Shown: positions 36,674 through 44,600, counted from the first letter of the stretch. The stretch is 57,943 bases of DNA from UCB3 sp964415605 (GCA_964415605.1 CAYQBA010000002.1:1-57943), one strand, 5' to 3'. The notes: generated by a model from the letters alone, not told the origin. Numbers and translations are program-made.

Positions 36674-38502
36674 CGGGGGCCGGAGGGGCGGGCGGGGCCG
36701 GAAGATCCGAAGGCGTCGGAGGATCGGGTGGCGCCGGACAAGCTGGAGGCGCCGGTGTGTCGGCGGTCGGCCATGCGGCGCGCGCGCGGATCTCGGCCGC
36801 CGTGGTGCCGCTGGCCGCGCTGGCCCTGACCTTGGCGGTGGCGACGGCGCTGCGCGCGCCGAACCTGCAGCTCGTTCCCCACGTCACCGACGAGTCAGCG
36901 GAGGTGCTCTTCGCGCGGGCGATCGCCTTCGACGGGGCGCGGCCGCTCACGCACACCGACGCCTACGACGGGCCGTGGTGGCCGTACCTCCTGGCGGTCG
37001 TGTTCCGGGTCGCCGGCTCGTCGGTGGCGCTGCCCCGGCTCTTCACGTTCGCGCTGGGCCTGGCGGCCGTGGCGGCGACGTTCGGGCTGGGCGCGGCGCT
37101 GGCGCGGCCGGGCCGGCGGGCGGCGGCGGCGAGTGTGGCGGGGCTGCTCATGGCGACGCACTTCACGCACGCGGTGGTCAACAGCCGCGTGGCGTGGTCG
37201 AACGCCTCGACGCCGCTGTGGACAACGCTGGCGATGCTGGCGCTGCTGGCGGCGGTCCGGCGGCGGAGCTCGGCGGGGTTCGCGCTGGCGGGGGCCCTGG
37301 CGGGACTGGCGCTGCACACCCACCCGTCGGTCAGCGTCCTGCTCGCCGGGTTGGCGCTGTGGCTGGCGGTCGAGCCCGCGGGGCGCGCCTGCTTCCGGAC
37401 GACCGGGCCGTGGGTGGGCCTGGGGGCCGCCCTGGCGGCGTACAGCCCGGTGATCGTGTTCAACGTGCGCGAGGGCTTCCGCTCGCTGGCGGAGGCTCAG
37501 GCTTCGACGAACGCGGCGGGGGCCGCGACGGCGGGCGGCTGGATCGGGGGCGTGGTGGCGGCGCTGGCGCAGCTCGGCCGCTCGATGGTCGGCGGGTTCA
37601 CGCTGGACGGCCCCGGGGGGGGGCCGGGGTGGGCGATCGCGGGCGGGCTGGCGCTGGCCGTGGCGGGGACGGCGGCCGTGGCGCTGGCGCGCGATCGCAC
37701 GGCGCCGGCGGGGCGCGCGCTGCCGGCGGTGGCGGTGGCGGTCGCCGTGGCGGCGCTCCCGCTCTTCAACCGCAACTGGACCGGCGTGCTCGAGGCGCGC
37801 TACCTGGGCTTCACGTGGCCGCTGGTGTACGCGGCCATCGGCGCGATCGCGGCGCGCGCGTGGGCGGAGGCGGGAGCGGCGGCGGAGGGATTGGGGCGGG
37901 CGTCGGGGATGGCGGGCCCGGCGGTGGAGGGAGCGGGGCGGGTGTCGGGGATGGCGGGTCCGGCGGCGGCGAGCCTGGCGGTCGACGGGGCGGGGCGGGT
38001 GTCGGCGGCGCGGGGGGCGGCGCGACGACGTCCGACCGCGCGGCGGGCCGCGATCGCCACGGTCGTCGCCGGCCTGGCGGTCATGCCGGCCTATCGCGTC
38101 GCGCGCTTCGACGCGGCGGCGCTCGCGGCGCAGCGCGACAACCGCCGGCTGCTGGCGATGACGGCGTACGCGGCGCGCGCGGCGGCGGGCGGCGCCACGG
38201 TGTGGGTGGACGTGGCCCTCAAGCCGGTGCGCTGGCCGGCCGGCGGGCACCCGCGGCGGGCGGTGGAGTACCTGCTGACGCTGGCTGGAGTCCCGTTCAC
38301 GCAGGCGCCGGAAGCCAAGATCAACCACTTCCTCGCGGCCGGCGAGGGTTCGCTCGTGCTCTTCCTGGCCGGCCCGACGGCGGCGTCGCTGGGCGGTCGG
38401 CACGCCCTGACGGCGATCGACGCGACGCCGCGGCCGGGCGAGGAGGCGTGGGGGCTGTATGTGGGGGGCGGGGCGTCGGGGGGCGCGGCGCCGACGCGGT
38501 AG
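36670..38502 (+). CDS. GT39-like multi-pass membrane glycosyltransferase, copy 2
   Basis: The 610-residue paralogue of the upstream gene has a Gly/Ala-rich N-terminal extension of about 30 residues, then VPHVTDESAEVLFARAIAFD with the acidic motif, and similar membrane helices. Its start ATG overlaps the previous stop (ATGA), so translation is probably coupled. A Gly/Ala-rich insertion (about residues 405-455) is encoded by a GC-rich minisatellite at 37893-38010. A last soluble part follows. Tandem duplication of a membrane glycosyltransferase is the likely origin. Confidence 0.75.
   Translation: MTGAGGAGGAGRSEGVGGSGGAGQAGGAGVSAVGHAARARISAAVVPLAALALTLAVATALRAPNLQLVPHVTDESAEVLFARAIAFDGARPLTHTDAYDGPWWPYLLAVVFRVAGSSVALPRLFTFALGLAAVAATFGLGAALARPGRRAAAASVAGLLMATHFTHAVVNSRVAWSNASTPLWTTLAMLALLAAVRRRSSAGFALAGALAGLALHTHPSVSVLLAGLALWLAVEPAGRACFRTTGPWVGLGAALAAYSPVIVFNVREGFRSLAEAQASTNAAGAATAGGWIGGVVAALAQLGRSMVGGFTLDGPGGGPGWAIAGGLALAVAGTAAVALARDRTAPAGRALPAVAVAVAVAALPLFNRNWTGVLEARYLGFTWPLVYAAIGAIAARAWAEAGAAAEGLGRASGMAGPAVEGAGRVSGMAGPAAASLAVDGAGRVSAARGAARRRPTARRAAIATVVAGLAVMPAYRVARFDAAALAAQRDNRRLLAMTAYAARAAAGGATVWVDVALKPVRWPAGGHPRRAVEYLLTLAGVPFTQAPEAKINHFLAAGEGSLVLFLAGPTAASLGGRHALTAIDATPRPGEEAWGLYVGGGASGGAAPTR
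37893..38010 (+). repeat. In-frame GC minisatellite in the second GT39-like gene
   Basis: Two near-identical 42-bp units start at 37893 and 37935, and a third degenerate copy follows near 37992. Each unit carries GGGGCGGG(C/T)GTCGG and adds 14 codons rich in Gly and Ala. Confidence 0.7.
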
Positions 38503-38685
38503 TCTCGGTGTCCACCCAACCAAGACAGCTCCGTTCCGGTGATGTCGACGGGAGTTCCGGGGCATGTCGATCGCTCAACTCCGCTCGATGCCGATAGCCG
38601 ATCCCGGGCCGACACTCAGAATCCGTCGATCGGCTCCGGAATCCGCCATCGCATGGCTCCGGAATCGGCAGAAGTCACCGCTGCA

Positions 38686-39153
38686 TCACGCATGCGCCAG
38701 CGGGTTGTCCGCGGCCAACCCCTCCGCGGTCGCCGCCGCCACCAAGTCCGCGTCAGCCGAGACAAAGATCAGACCGGCCTGCCCCTGTGCAACGACTGCG
38801 CTGTTGGCAATCAACGCCGAGCTGGACTGGATGGCGTCGTAGCCACGCAACCTGTGGTTCTGTGTCAGCGTCACCGCGCGATCCAACACCGCCGCAGTGA
38901 TCGCGACGAGCTGGTACTCGGCTCCGCAATGGTGAAGGAGGAGCGCCACCGCGGCGTTCCGCTGCCGCTGGCTGATGCCTTGTGCGGCACGATGCTTGGC
39001 CGCCACAGCCGCAGCCACTTCGACCCGTGAGACCTCGGACACCAGAATGGCATGGCCCGTCGTCGGGTCCATGAGCTGTCTGGTCCACTCCGAGCCAACC
39101 TCGTGGACGTAGCGCTTCACCAAAGCGCTAGAGTCCAAGAAGTAGCAGGTCAT
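38686..39153 (-). CDS. PIN-domain toxin of a VapBC-like pair
   Basis: The 155-residue PIN ribonuclease has the N-terminal catalytic Asp in YFLDSSALVKRY, a second acidic site in SEVSRVEVAA, the later LRGYDAIQ and a C-terminal VSADADL. These four acidic positions form the usual metal site for RNA cleavage. Its ATG overlaps the antitoxin stop by 4 nt, the standard toxin-antitoxin coupling. The RNA target is unknown. Confidence 0.9.
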   Translation of the reverse strand: MTCYFLDSSALVKRYVHEVGSEWTRQLMDPTTGHAILVSEVSRVEVAAAVAAKHRAAQGISQRQRNAAVALLLHHCGAEYQLVAITAAVLDRAVTLTQNHRLRGYDAIQSSSALIANSAVVAQGQAGLIFVSADADLVAAATAEGLAADNPLAHA

Positions 39154-39476
39154 ACCTTCGGGCCACGCATCTCGATGATCAGGTCGCTCAGATCAGGCTT
39201 GCCCGCGCCATCGAGGGCCGCGCTAACCTCATCCAGCGACATGTCGGCCGCAGCCCCCCGCTGCTGTTCGGATTGCGTGAGCTCAGCAAGCAAGCCTGCG
39301 TCCCGCAGGATATCCCAGATCGCCTCTCGCTCGGTGCGACGCTCAGGACGCGGCTGTGACATCTGCTCGACGAGTAACTCGCTGGCGACAGTCTCGATAG
39401 GCTTCCCGGCTCCCGCCGCCCGCTGCTTCAGCCGAGCGAACACATCTGTGGGTAAGTCGAGAGTCAACGTGGTCAT
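39150..39476 (-). CDS. Ribbon-helix-helix-type antitoxin
   Basis: The 108-residue protein begins with LTLDLPTDVFARLKQRA, a ribbon-helix-helix DNA-binding start, followed by ETVASELLVEQM. The C-terminal half (about 45-108) is acidic and probably wraps the toxin. It precedes the PIN gene and overlaps it by 4 nt. It is expected to repress its own promoter at 39570-39598 and to neutralise the toxin. Confidence 0.82.
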   Translation of the reverse strand: MTTLTLDLPTDVFARLKQRAAGAGKPIETVASELLVEQMSQPRPERRTEREAIWDILRDAGLLAELTQSEQQRGAAADMSLDEVSAALDGAGKPDLSDLIIEMRGPKV

Positions 39477-39569
39477 GGTTCCTGCTTTCGACTGCTTTCC
39501 GCTTGTACGGCTCTAGCTGATTCTGGCTCCCTTGCAAAGCGGTACATCGGTCTTCCGGACGCATTCGTA

Positions 39570-39598
39570 ACGATACTACCCGCCGCAGTGACCGTCAA
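39570..39598 (-). promoter_or_regulatory. Promoter of the toxin-antitoxin operon
   Basis: On the minus strand TTGACG (39598-39593) and TATCGT (39575-39570) are 17 nt apart. Transcription would start about 87 nt before the antitoxin ATG. Confidence 0.55.
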
Positions 39599-39654
39599 TA
39601 GGGCAATCGCCGTGCCGGCGTCATCGCCGATGCGCCCGCGACGGGCCGGGCGGA

Positions 39655-39785
39655 TCGGCCGGACACCCGCAAGGTAATCGTCCTGCTGGCAACGCGCGGT
39701 CAGCTGGGCCTGTCGGTGATGGACTCGCTGGTCATGCGCGCGCTGGGCACACGGATCATCGCGCTACAGGGCCTGCCGGACGATG
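39655..39785 (+). pseudogene. Fragment duplicated from the first VWA-like domain of the 46486-49380 gene
   Basis: This stretch closely matches 48003-48140 inside the VWA gene (visually close to 90 percent), including the segment coding for LSVMDSLV(V/M)RALGTRIIALQGLPD. It has no start, no complete domain and no continuation, so it is a relic. Confidence 0.75.
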
Positions 39786-39796
39786 ACCTCGACCCT

Positions 39797-39940
39797 ACCT
39801 TCGCCAGAGGCTGCGTTCGCGGCCTCCGCCACGAAGTTGACCGCGAGATCGAGGACGGCCACAACGTCCGCCCCCAGACGAGTCGACACCGTTGTGGCGC
39901 GTGTTCGACGTGCCGTTCGGATCGATGCACTGTGCTGTCA
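39797..39940 (+). repeat. Dispersed direct repeat, copy A
   Basis: About 140 bp nearly identical to 49493-49636. Both copies keep one plus-strand frame open (TFARGCVRGL, then REIEDGH and CRSDR). Copy A follows the VWA fragment directly, so the two pieces together look like a deleted copy of 48003-49636. Whether the repeat codes for anything is unclear. Confidence 0.7.
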
Positions 39941-39989
39941 TGCATGCCATCCGTGATTGTCTGGCGACGCGGGGTGCGCTGAAGCGGCC

Positions 39990-40195
39990 ATGGCGAAGGT
40001 CGATCTAGATGCTGACGACGGGCGCCAGGTCGTGGTGTTGATCGCGCGATTTGGCGATGGTGGAACCGAGCCCAAGCGTCGCCACCTGTTGGACGAGGCG
40101 GGCCTATCACGTTTTGCCTCGACACTGATGCCTTGCGCGACAGCTGAGGACTTCAGCCCCGAGCTGGTGCGCGCCCTGGATTCGCTCCCGGCGCG
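39990..40195 (+). pseudogene. Truncated effector-associated N-terminal domain
   Basis: The ATG opens MAKVDLDADDGRQVVVLIAR, closely similar to the N-terminus of the TIR-FGE protein (MAKVDLSNNQRRQLVALIAS). Similarity runs about 65-70 residues through EDFSPELVRALDS and then stops. The frame stays open further by chance, opposite the avd gene. It is probably what remains of a second conflict-effector gene. Confidence 0.65.
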
Positions 40196-40316
40196 CCCGC
40201 CCCGGGAATTACGGCCGCGAGCGGCGGGACCCTGTCTGGCGGATGGTGTGTGGACGAGATCGCTGTCCAGCGGTTATCGACGAGCGCTCCGGCATTCGAG
40301 TCCCGTCGATCGGCCA

Positions 40317-40679
40317 TCATCGCCCGCGGGTCTGCTTGATCCAGCCGCCGAGGAGCCGGCCAACCTCCGCCACCATCTTGGTGACGTGGCGATGTTGCCC
40401 ATCCGTGATGAGTTGCCACTCTCCCGCCAGGCGGATGTACAGCCGCACCTTGTCGAGGTGCGCGTCGGCCGATTCCAAGCAGCTCAACCGGGCTTGGCCC
40501 GACCGGGCATTTGCGTCATACAGTGCCTCCTGGAAGTCAAGCGCTGCATTCAACAGGCGCTGGGTGACAAAGAAGCGGTGCTCACGCGGGAACTTCAGGG
40601 CAACTGGCAGCAGCCAACGCGTCAAGTCGAAGGTCCGGGTCAAGATGATCATCTCATCCTTGGGGAAATCCGTACTCAT
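40317..40679 (-). CDS. avd: Accessory variability determinant (Avd) four-helix-bundle protein of a DGR
   Basis: The 120-residue all-helical, basic protein fits Avd. It has FDLTRWLLPVALKFPREHRF, then FFVTQRLLNAALDFQEALYDA, LESADAHLDKVRLYIRLA and the C-terminal VAEVGRLLGGWIKQT, the usual Avd signature. Avd binds the DGR reverse transcriptase and template RNA for cDNA synthesis. It is divergent from the RT gene, and the two start codons overlap within CATG at 40677-40680, so no intergenic space exists for a template repeat. Confidence 0.85.
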   Translation of the reverse strand: MSTDFPKDEMIILTRTFDLTRWLLPVALKFPREHRFFVTQRLLNAALDFQEALYDANARSGQARLSCLESADAHLDKVRLYIRLAGEWQLITDGQHRHVTKMVAEVGRLLGGWIKQTRGR

Positions 40680-41763
40680 GGATCGCTCTCTGTGGGATCG
40701 CGTGGTCGACTGGTCGAACCTGCTGCTGGCTTGCAGACGTGCTTCACGGGGCAAGCGTGGCCGCACCGCGGCCGCGACGTTCGAGCACCGCATCGGCGAT
40801 CGGCTTTCCGCGCTCGAGAGCGATCTGCAATCCGGGCGCTATCGACCCAGCGCCTACACGCACTTCTACATCCACGAGCCGAAGCGGCGGAAGATCAGTG
40901 CCGCGCCGTTCCGCGATCGCGTCGTACACCATGCGCTGTGCAACGTCGTCGAGCCGATGTTCGAGGCCCGCTTCCACCCCGACAGCTATGCGAACCGCAT
41001 CGGCAAGGGCACGCATCGCGCCATCGATCGCCTGCAGGCCCTCGCACAGGCGAACCGATACGTCCTCCGTGCCGACATCGTACGGCACTTCCCGTCGCTG
41101 GACCATGCCGTGCTGCGGGCCGAGCTAACCACGGTCATTCGGGACGACCGCGTCTTGGGACTCGTCGACCTGGTCCTGGCCAGTGGCGCAGGCATTCTGG
41201 CGGACGAGTACGAGATGGTATACTTCGCCGGCGACGACCTCTTCGCCCGCGATCGGCCCCGTGGCCTGCCCATCGGCAACCTGACGTCCCAGTTCTGGTC
41301 GAACTGCTACATGAACCCGTTCGACTGGTTCGTGGCCCGGGAGCTGCGCTGCCGCGCCTACCTCCGTTACGTCGACGACTTCGCCCTCTTCTCCGACGAC
41401 AAGCGCGAGCTGAGGGCCTGGCAACACGCCATCGCGGAGCGGCTTGCACGCCTGCGGCTGACGATGCACGATCCACCGACCATCATGCCCGTCACGGAAG
41501 GCATCCCCTGGCTCGGGTTCATTGTCCATCCCGACCACCGTCGCGTCAAACGCCGCAACGTCGTCAACTTTCGCCGGCGCATCGCCGCGCGGCTCGACGC
41601 GTACGTCGCCGGCGAAATCACCTTCGCGGAGTTCGATGCCAGCGTCAAGGGCTGGGTCAACCACGTACGCCATGCCGACACGTGGGGGCTGCGCAAGCAC
41701 GTGTTCCGCACGGCGTTCGGGCCACCAGGGCGGTTCCCACGGCGCAGAACACCGGCTCCCTAG
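40678..41763 (+). CDS. DGR-type reverse transcriptase
   Basis: The 361-residue RT has SAAPFRDRVVHHALCNVVEP, YANRIGKGTHRAIDR, the DGR-like GLPIGNLTSQFWSN in place of the retroviral QGxxxSP, and the catalytic YVDDF with Asp233-Asp234. The C-terminal part has EGIPWLGFIV, KRRNVVNFRRR and a maturase-like VKGWVNHVRHADTWGLR. It would copy a template RNA with adenine mutagenesis into the variable repeat of the TIR-FGE gene, which is convergent downstream. An in-frame ATG at 40645 is an alternative start; the overlap with avd argues for 40678 but does not prove it. Confidence 0.9.
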   Translation: MDRSLWDRVVDWSNLLLACRRASRGKRGRTAAATFEHRIGDRLSALESDLQSGRYRPSAYTHFYIHEPKRRKISAAPFRDRVVHHALCNVVEPMFEARFHPDSYANRIGKGTHRAIDRLQALAQANRYVLRADIVRHFPSLDHAVLRAELTTVIRDDRVLGLVDLVLASGAGILADEYEMVYFAGDDLFARDRPRGLPIGNLTSQFWSNCYMNPFDWFVARELRCRAYLRYVDDFALFSDDKRELRAWQHAIAERLARLRLTMHDPPTIMPVTEGIPWLGFIVHPDHRRVKRRNVVNFRRRIAARLDAYVAGEITFAEFDASVKGWVNHVRHADTWGLRKHVFRTAFGPPGRFPRRRTPAP

Positions 41764-41902
41764 ACGACCACGGCCCGCGGCCACATCCATCACCGGCAAA
41801 GGCAATACTCTGCCATCCCCAACCCTGACCGCCACTCCGAACAAATCGGTTTAGCGGCCCCGAATGGCTCTCGAAGCCATCGGAGATCGCGAACGTCGCA
41901 TC

Positions 41903-41945
41903 GCCTTGCCAGAGAAACAGAGACCAGAGCTGACAGAGTCCAGAG
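41903..41945 (-). repeat. CTCTGG/CTCTG pyrimidine repeat just after the variable gene
   Basis: On the minus strand, right after the TAG stop of the TIR-FGE gene, CTCTGG, ACTCTG, CTCTGG, TCTCTG and TTTCTCTGG follow one another. The position is that of the initiation-of-homing signals that follow DGR variable repeats; this role is inferred. Confidence 0.45.
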
Positions 41946-42077
41946 CTACGAAATGGGGGCAGCTCGCACAACCCGAAACCCAACGCTGCCATCGCGGTCG
42001 TCGGGGTCGAGCCTGTTGCGATCGGCGGCACGCGCGCTGCGATAGCCGTTGCCCCACGACCCCCCGCGCACCACCCG
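41946..42077 (-). repeat. DGR variable repeat (VR) in the FGE domain
   Basis: The C-terminal 43 residues start at RVVRGGSWGNGYRSARAADR and end with GFRVVRAAPIS. At the positions where FGE-type DGR templates usually carry AAC, this copy has GGC, AAC, TAT, CGC, AGC, GAT, CTC, GAC and GGC, almost all explained by changes at adenines. Flanks such as GGGTTTCGGGTTGTG look constant. No template repeat with AAC runs was found in the window. Confidence 0.72.
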
Positions 42078-44336
42078 AGAAGCCGGGCTTGACATGTTCT
42101 TGTCGCTCTTGCTGGCGTACTCCGTGACGCACCACTCCCACACGTTCCCGCTCATGTCGAGCGCCCCCACCGGCGACGCCCCGTGCGGATACAGCCCGAC
42201 GCCGGTCGTGTGCTTCAGCGCCGCCGTCGCATCATCCGAGAACACCTTGCGATAGCCATCCCAATCGCCCTTATCGGCCAGCGCCGCCAACCGCCTACCC
42301 GCCTCCCCATCCACGACATTCGCCGAACCATCGATGTACGCGCCACCCCACGGGTACTCCCGCCCATCCACCCCCCGCGCCGACTTCTCCCACTCCGCCT
42401 CCGTCGGCAACCGGATCTCACGGTCCGTCGCCAGCTCTCCCGCCGCCCGCAGCCGTGCCGTAAGCCAGCGGCAGAACGCCACCGCGTCGTACCACGACAC
42501 ACACTCGGCGGGCCGGTTGGCGATCTTCCACTGCTGATCACCATGCGCCTTCTGTCGCTCCGCGAGCTTCACCGGCGCGCGCCACCAACGGTCGTCGCGA
42601 TAGCCGTCCGGTGCGTCGAGAAACGCCTTGTACTGCGCGTAGGTGACGGCGTACCGGCCGATGTCATATGCCGGCAGCTCGACCTTCCGAATCGGCTTCT
42701 CGTCGTCGTACGCCTCCCCGCCCATCGTGAACGCCCCCGCCGGCACCGGGCACCACGCGATGTCCGGCAGCCCGTCCGGCCGCAAGCCCACCCCCGGTCG
42801 CGGGTCCCCGATCGCCGCCAGCTTGTCGCCCGCGTCCGATCGCTCTGCCGCTGGCCGCTTCACATCCAGCATCACGTCCAGCAGCGCCTGCTGCTCCGGC
42901 GTCAACTTGGGACCATCACTCGGAAAATCCACCGTGGCGTCCGCGGCTTGCTCCACATCCCCCAGCTTCGCCGCCAGCCCGTGCGGATCCTCGCCGAAGT
43001 CGGGGTAGTCCTCCCGAAGCTGCACCCACGCCACACGCGCCGCCGGCAGCGAGACCTTCCGGCGCGCCAACAGCGCGACGATCGCATACGCGTCCCGGGC
43101 CCCGCGCAGGTACTCCTCGGCCGCCCGCTCGCGCAGCGCCATCGCGAGCAGATCGTCGATGGCGACGTACCGCGACCGGAAGCCGCCTGCCTCCAGCTCG
43201 CGCAGCAAGAAGATCGCCTTCTTGAAGTCGCGCTCCTCTAGCAGCCGCAGCGCCTCGTCGAGCGTCGCCGGGCTCATGATGACCGCTGCCGCTCCCAGTG
43301 GCAGCTGGTTCACCGCCCCCGGCGCCGCCGCCACCTTGCTTGCCGCAGCCGATACCCCGGCCCCTGGCGCCGCCGCGGCGGGCCCCTCCTCGCCCACCGC
43401 CGACGCCGCCACCGGCGTCACCCGCACAACGAACTCCCCCAGCCGCCGCACCGCCGCGTCCCAGTACTCCGGGTAGAACGCGATCGCTTGCATCTTCGTG
43501 ATCGCCCGGATGTCCTCCGGCAGGTCCACCGGCGACGGCGGCACCCGCCCGTCGATTCCCGCCAGCACGATCGGCTTGCCGAGCCGCAGCGCCTCCGCCA
43601 CCTCCCGCCGCACCCAGTCGTCCGGCCGGAAGATCCGACCCGAGTCGAACGTCGTCGCCGACAGCACCAGCAGCACCGCGTCGCTCTGGCGCAGGTTGCG
43701 CAGGATCGCCGATTCGAAGTTCGCCTCGTCGATCCCCTGGAAGTCGACGAAGATCTCCGCCGCCACATGCCGGCGCAGGTCCTCCACCAGCCGCCCCGTG
43801 AACGGCCAACTGTCCCGCCGATAGCTGACGAACAGCCTCGCGCCGCCTTCCGCCGTCGACGTCGACGGCACCGCGGGTTGGGTGGCCCCTGGCGGCACCG
43901 CCGGCCACTCACCCTGACCGCCAGGCATGCCCCCGCCAGAGGGCCCCACCTCCGGCGCGGTCGCCCCCGCCGGCCCCGATGATGCCGAGCCCGCGCCCTC
44001 GCCCGCCCGCCCGCCACCCTGGTACGGCGCCAACAGCTCGTCGACAAACGCCCGCTCCGCCTCGTGCCCCGCCACCCGCTCGCGCAGCACCCGCAGCAGC
44101 GACACCAGCGCCGGCTGTCCGGTATCCGCCAGCGTGCCGGAGTCCTGCAGCGTGCGCACCAGCTCCGCGCTGAAATCGGCCGCGCTCGACTCCACGTTCA
44201 CCCGTGTCTCGAACCGCCGCAGGCCCGCGTCCTCCAGCAGGATGTAGCGCCGCGTCACGGTCAAGACGTCGCCATGCGACGCGATCAACGCGACGAGCTG
44301 CCTGCGCTGGTTGTTGGAGAGGTCGACCTTGGCCAT
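41946..44336 (-). CDS. Effector-associated domain-TIR-FGE (formylglycine-generating enzyme-like) DGR target protein
   Basis: The 796-residue protein has an N-terminal helical domain (about 1-95) of the effector-associated type, a Gly/Ala-rich linker, and a TIR domain (about 167-305) with FVSYRRDS at 171 and the NADase-type Glu245 in DDWVRREVAEAL. A helical TPR-like middle follows (about 330-500), then an FGE/SUMF1-like domain (about 520-796; YAVTYAQYKAFLD, RLPTEAEWEKSARG, MSGNVWEWC). The last 43 residues form the variable repeat. FGE folds are C-type-lectin-like and are standard DGR targets. It probably senses a varied ligand and triggers NAD depletion or signalling; this is inference from domain knowledge. 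Confidence 0.88.
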   Translation of the reverse strand: MAKVDLSNNQRRQLVALIASHGDVLTVTRRYILLEDAGLRRFETRVNVESSAADFSAELVRTLQDSGTLADTGQPALVSLLRVLRERVAGHEAERAFVDELLAPYQGGGRAGEGAGSASSGPAGATAPEVGPSGGGMPGGQGEWPAVPPGATQPAVPSTSTAEGGARLFVSYRRDSWPFTGRLVEDLRRHVAAEIFVDFQGIDEANFESAILRNLRQSDAVLLVLSATTFDSGRIFRPDDWVRREVAEALRLGKPIVLAGIDGRVPPSPVDLPEDIRAITKMQAIAFYPEYWDAAVRRLGEFVVRVTPVAASAVGEEGPAAAAPGAGVSAAASKVAAAPGAVNQLPLGAAAVIMSPATLDEALRLLEERDFKKAIFLLRELEAGGFRSRYVAIDDLLAMALRERAAEEYLRGARDAYAIVALLARRKVSLPAARVAWVQLREDYPDFGEDPHGLAAKLGDVEQAADATVDFPSDGPKLTPEQQALLDVMLDVKRPAAERSDAGDKLAAIGDPRPGVGLRPDGLPDIAWCPVPAGAFTMGGEAYDDEKPIRKVELPAYDIGRYAVTYAQYKAFLDAPDGYRDDRWWRAPVKLAERQKAHGDQQWKIANRPAECVSWYDAVAFCRWLTARLRAAGELATDREIRLPTEAEWEKSARGVDGREYPWGGAYIDGSANVVDGEAGRRLAALADKGDWDGYRKVFSDDATAALKHTTGVGLYPHGASPVGALDMSGNVWEWCVTEYASKSDKNMSSPASRVVRGGSWGNGYRSARAADRNRLDPDDRDGSVGFRVVRAAPIS

Positions 44337-44364
44337 GGGTAGGATTGTGCTCCGGTGCGGCCGG

Positions 44365-44394
44365 ATTATGCCGACCGGGCCGGCGACCCGTCAA
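44365..44394 (-). promoter_or_regulatory. Promoter of the TIR-FGE gene
   Basis: On the minus strand TTGACG (44394-44389) and CATAAT (44370-44365) are 18 nt apart. The transcript would start about 22 nt before the ATG. Confidence 0.55.
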
Positions 44395-44463
44395 TCCCGG
44401 CGGTCGAGTCGACGCTCGAAAGCCCTCGTCAGGCCAGTTTGAGCTGGTTCAGTCACGCTCGTT

Positions 44464-44600
44464 CAACTGCTGGGTCCGGCCCTGTACGATGAGGTCGCCG
44501 CGGTGATCGTGCTGATGGCGTTCCTGCACCGTGTGGCGAATGCCGGTGGGACGCTCGATCGCGAGCACGCCGTCGGCGGCGGGGCATGTGCCGTCGGCGC
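44464..44600 (+). pseudogene. Relic of a PD-(D/E)XK-type C-terminal domain (AAA-ATPase-like family), copy 1
   Basis: One frame reads LLGPALYDEVAAVIVLMAFLH, then RVANAGGTLDREHAVGGG, a pattern seen in the C-terminal nuclease-like part of AAA-ATPase-like proteins. It loses similarity before the catalytic region. A second relic of the same family is at 57120-57330. Confidence 0.5.

Noticed and set aside
39957..41828. Long plus-strand frame continuing from the effector-associated fragment
   Set aside because: It overlaps avd antisense and the RT gene in another frame. Only its first ~70 residues resemble protein.
41764..41865. Possible template repeat from a frame reading RFVRSGGQGWGWQSIA on the minus strand
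   Set aside because: The protein likeness to the VR start is superficial. The DNA does not align with the VR and there are no AAC runs.
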